From: Terana coerulea
Lineage: Eukaryota; Basidiomycota; Agaricomycetes; Polyporales; Phanerochaetaceae
Length of the DNA: 46,812 nt
Reading direction: 5' to 3'
Assembly (NCBI GenBank): GCA_024811115.1
Contig: JAKOGH010000906.1
Location: forward strand, 1 to 46,812
Shown: positions 44,151 through 46,812 of the stretch, one piece after another
How positions within the stretch are numbered: the stretch's first letter is position 1
How the letters are laid out: each line of letters begins with the position of its first letter
Translations under genes and position numbers: made by a program
The notes under the pieces: model-generated
Database searches by the model: none
The model's input: the letters and a program-made list of their open reading frames with translations, nothing else
What the model was told of the DNA's origin: nothing

Positions 44151-44249
44151 GTGCAGGTAAGCCCATGCACCATGCACCATACTCACCTGCACTGCGCCAT
44201 GCCCACCTGTGTGTTGTATCTGTCAGTAACATACTTACTTACACCACTA

Positions 44250-44960
44250 CCCTGGCCCTCGTGTCGTGCACCAGCCCCTTCTGACGGGGGCGCACTTGTC
44301 AGCGTCGGTCTGCACGCGTCGTGCTTCGCCACGTCCTGCGCGCCAGCGCCGGCGCGGTGCGCGTGCTGCGCTCGTTGGCGTCGTGCTGGGGTAGCTTGCT
44401 ACCCTGGTCCCTCGCGTCGTGCGTCGGCCCTTTGTAACGGCGGCACGCTCGCCTGCGTCGGCCTGCGCGCGTCGTGCTTCGCCACGTCCTGCGCGCCGGC
44501 GTTGGCGTGGTGCGCATCCGTCGGCACCGTACGTGCGTGCGCCGCTGTCCCGCCCTGCGTATCTTGCGCGTCGTGCTGTACGCGCCAGTTTCTTGTGCGT
44601 CGGCGTCGCGCTCACCTGCGTCGGTCTGCGCGCGTCGTGCCCCACCACGTCCCGCGCGCCGGTGTTGGTGTTATGCGCGTGCTGCGTTCTCGGCGTCGCG
44701 CCTGTGTAGCTTGTTGCGCTGGTCCCTCGCGTCGTACGTCGGCCCTTTGTAACGGCGGCGCGCTCGCCTACGTCAGCCTGCGTGTGCTGTGCTTCACCAC
44801 GTCCCGCGCGCCGACGTTGGCGTTGTGCGCCGCCGTTCGTGTCGTACGCGTCGTGTCGTGCGCGCCGGCTTCTTGTGCGTCGGCGTCGCGGCCGCCGGCG
44901 TTGAGCTTGTTGCGTCGTGCTTGACTACGCGGGCGCTCGCGCGCGGTGTTCGTTGCTGGT
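44250..44960. repeat. GC-rich minisatellite, unit about 150-165 bp
   Basis: GCGCGTCGTGC-type landmarks recur at about 44316, 44469 and 44632, with diverged versions near 44783 and 44908. CCCTTTGTAACGGCGGC recurs at 44428 and 44743. Long frames run through it on both strands (for example plus 44151-44924), but they translate to repetitive Ala/Arg/Cys/Ser-rich peptides, the expected product of a GC-rich repeat, not a protein family. It is an abrupt CpG-rich block inside CpG-poor DNA. Confidence 0.65.
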
Positions 44961-45314
44961 GGGGATGCGTGGTGCCTATTCATGAAAGCACCGTCCATAA
45001 GCCGTGCATGCACGGCCATGGACGGCTCTGGGTAGCAGCGGTGGATGCGGCGAGAGGGCCACGTACCTCGTTTGCAGGGGAGCCCCTCCCCTTCAACGGC
45101 CTTGCTCGATAATTCACGCGTCCCCCACTCTTGTGTGGTGTCGCTTGGGTCCTGGTGTCGCGGTAGGTGGTCGCGACGCAGCTAACGCGTCGGTTAGGAA
45201 TGAGGGACCGAGGGAATGAAAGATGACGCCAACCAAACGCGAAGGCTTCAAAGACGTTAAGGCGCTTCAATATACCCGGTAAGTTATGACCAATCTGTAC
45301 GACTGATACACGCA

Positions 45315-45395
45315 AGCCGCTATGGTGCGGTTGTTAATCTACTGGGCGCGTCGCAGGTGGTCCTGGGTTCAAGTCCTTCTGGGTGCATTGTGGTT
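45315..45395 (+). other. tRNA-like sequence (degenerate tRNA or SINE head)
   Basis: TGGTGCGGTTG at 45323-45333 fits the RNA polymerase III A box at 10 of 11 positions. GGTTCAAGTCC at 45366-45376 fits the B box exactly, and the 43-bp spacing is that of a tRNA gene. The stems do not pair well (T stem CTGGG against CCTTC), so it is not an intact tRNA gene. Confidence 0.4.
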
Positions 45396-45399
45396 ATTT

Positions 45400-46252
45400 C
45401 TGGTCATCTTTTTTGAGCCTCGGCCCATTAACAAAAGCATACAGTATGAATTGCTTTGGTCGTCTGTGAAGCAGTCACTCTTTTAGAGCTATTGTGATAT
45501 TTAAAATTGATTGCAACTTGTTGTTCAACTGTGGCAAATGGCAATTATATAAGAATATAGACATTCTAGGCAAAAGCAGCTCTTTTTAGCAATTGTACAG
45601 AGCTTATATATTAGGTTATAAAGGTGATATTAAAGAGCTTCAGACTTGTCATTAACAATATCCTTAAAGCTTTGTGCACTATGAAAACCAGTCTAATAAG
45701 GAATCCATTATGCATTTATGTGCCAACTAGGCTGAAATAGAGAATAGTAGCTACATTAACTCTAAAAGTGTAATAGTATAAGTATATAAGTTAGCTGATT
45801 GGCAGAAAAGGAGGACATAGTACTAAATTAGCTTTAAGCAATAAAATAATAAGAGTCCAAGTAATAAATAAAAGCAATAGCAAAATAAGTGTTATAAGCT
45901 CTAGATAATGTCATAAATATGATACAAATAACAAGCAAATAAGTAAAAAGCTAATGATAAGCCACTGATAAAATATGCAATAGTGAGAAATTAGATAAAA
46001 AGAAATATAGTAAATGAGCTAATGAAAGAATGCAATAAGGCATTAGTAAGGGATAAAAAGTCAATTAGGTAGTAAAAAGCCATTAATAATCAGCAGATTA
46101 GAATGTTAAAAGGCAATGGGCTGTTTAGCAAGCTAATAGATGTAGATTAGCTAAATAAACTATATTTTAAGAATACATTTTCACAAAAAGCGAAAAAGAG
46201 CATAATACACAACTTAGTGTTAAATAAGAAGCATAAAGCATAGATTAGAAGA
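45400..46252. other. AT-rich, CpG-poor repeat-like DNA
   Basis: Simple AT-rich sequence with many TAAT, AAGC and AATA runs, very little CpG and no coding frame. The 75-codon minus frame at 46147-46374 is AT-rich chance sequence. Confidence 0.5.
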
Positions 46253-46345
46253 GGGGTTTTCCAGATGAACTTGGTTCGGTTCTTGGTTCGGGCATGGCTG
46301 TCACGCTCTGAACTAAGTTCAGACAGTTCAGTATGTATGTATATG
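46253..46345. repeat. GGTTC/GAACC-rich cluster 2
   Basis: AGGGGTTTTCCAGATGAA is inverted relative to the sequence after cluster 1, while GGTTCGGTTCTTGGTTCGGG keeps the same direction as in cluster 1. This fits the right end of an element that starts at about 43.7 kb. Confidence 0.5.
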
Positions 46346-46660
46346 TTATGTAGTGTATTTGTACTGGGATTCATAGAGAAAAGTACATGAACTTACTTAC
46401 TATAGCATGTCTAAACTATTTTTCATTGTTGTGCTTGTAAACTGAGCATCAAATGTCAGCTCTGCTTATGTTTTGGTGTATATATGATGCCATCAATAGC
46501 TGCCAAAAAAGGCAACTGGCAGCCTCTATCAGACACTGAGCTTCAAAGCGTCATAATATAAGGCTTTTGCACTACAAACCTTCAGATGTCAATATATAAC
46601 TCTATTATGATCTACTATTGCAATTATACTGATTTGACAGAGTAAAGCAGATATTTACAT

Positions 46661-46812
46661 GGTTCAATGGTTCGAACTAGTTCGAACCCTGAACTGAACC
46701 GACTGAACTAGTTCATGCTGGTTCAGTTTAGTTCGGTTCTGGTTCGGCTACTAAACACTTGGTTCTGGTTCTGGTTCTGACAAAAATGGGCCCGAACTGA
46801 GCTGAACTGAAC
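46661..46812. repeat. GGTTC/GAACC-rich cluster 3, continues past the window
   Basis: Contains a perfect 20-bp palindrome at 46669-46688 and many GGTTC and GAACTGAAC units. It repeats the AGTTCGGTTCTGGTTCGGC pattern of cluster 1 and runs to the edge of the window. Confidence 0.6.

Noticed and set aside
44151..44924. 257-codon frame rich in Ala, Arg, Cys and Ser
   Set aside because: It is the translation of a GC-rich tandem repeat; the opposite strand is equally open.
45315..45395. Functional tRNA gene
   Set aside because: A and B boxes are present, but the acceptor, anticodon and T stems do not pair, so only a tRNA-like relic is claimed.
1..46812. CRISPR arrays, ribosomal RNA genes, operons or prokaryotic signals
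   Set aside because: None seen. The intron-rich genes show eukaryotic nuclear DNA, and no regularly spaced short repeats were found.

Overview
The window looks like nuclear DNA of a mushroom-forming basidiomycete (Agaricomycetes). The evidence is dense genes with many introns of about 50-70 nt bearing canonical GT...AG ends, a fungal NLR with NACHT and WD40 domains, DUF6533 multi-spanning membrane proteins, Ure2-like glutathione S-transferases, and a MET22/HAL2 gene. The species cannot be named from this sequence alone.

Layout. Positions 1-221 (minus) hold the 5' end of a Ure2-like glutathione S-transferase gene that runs off the window. Positions 1111-2335 (minus) are a complete four-exon 3'(2'),5'-bisphosphate nucleotidase gene (MET22/HAL2), the only clearly intact housekeeping gene. 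Positions 4207-9987 (plus) are a large STAND/NLR gene: a C2-like N-terminus, a helical domain, a NACHT NTPase and a WD40 propeller with an acidic insertion. Its frame is broken at a few single-base sites. A broken glutathione S-transferase copy (10085-11015, minus) faces it tail to tail. From about 11 kb to 43 kb the window is a mosaic of direct duplications. It contains four DUF6533 genes on the minus strand (14560-16257, 25494-27195, 35565-37242, 40554-42244), only the second of which is undamaged in every exon and splice site I checked. It also contains three families of flanking segments, a second decayed NLR-tail plus glutathione S-transferase pair (about 31.66-32.97 kb), and Mpv17-like remnants. 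A 553-bp inverted-repeat element flanked by TA sits at 33597-34149. The last 3 kb is repeat DNA: GAACC-rich clusters, a GC-rich minisatellite, a tRNA-like promoter and CpG-poor AT-rich sequence.

The most unusual signals are in the DUF6533 family. In all four copies the reading frame requires two separate exons only 2 nt long, each between two normal-sized introns. Copies 1 and 2 are almost devoid of CpG while copies 3 and 4 are CpG-rich. In copy 1 a CpG-type transition appears to have destroyed a splice donor. A second recurring signal is a pair of CACGTG boxes 11-12 bp apart, found at five places.

All gene models were made by reading the sequence by eye, and no database search was run. Several frame breaks are losses of a single base from C or G runs, so assembly error is a live alternative to gene decay. 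Large parts of 11-14 kb, 20-24.5 kb, 34.2-35.5 kb, 38.6-40.1 kb and 42.2-43.7 kb hold nothing I can support as a gene.
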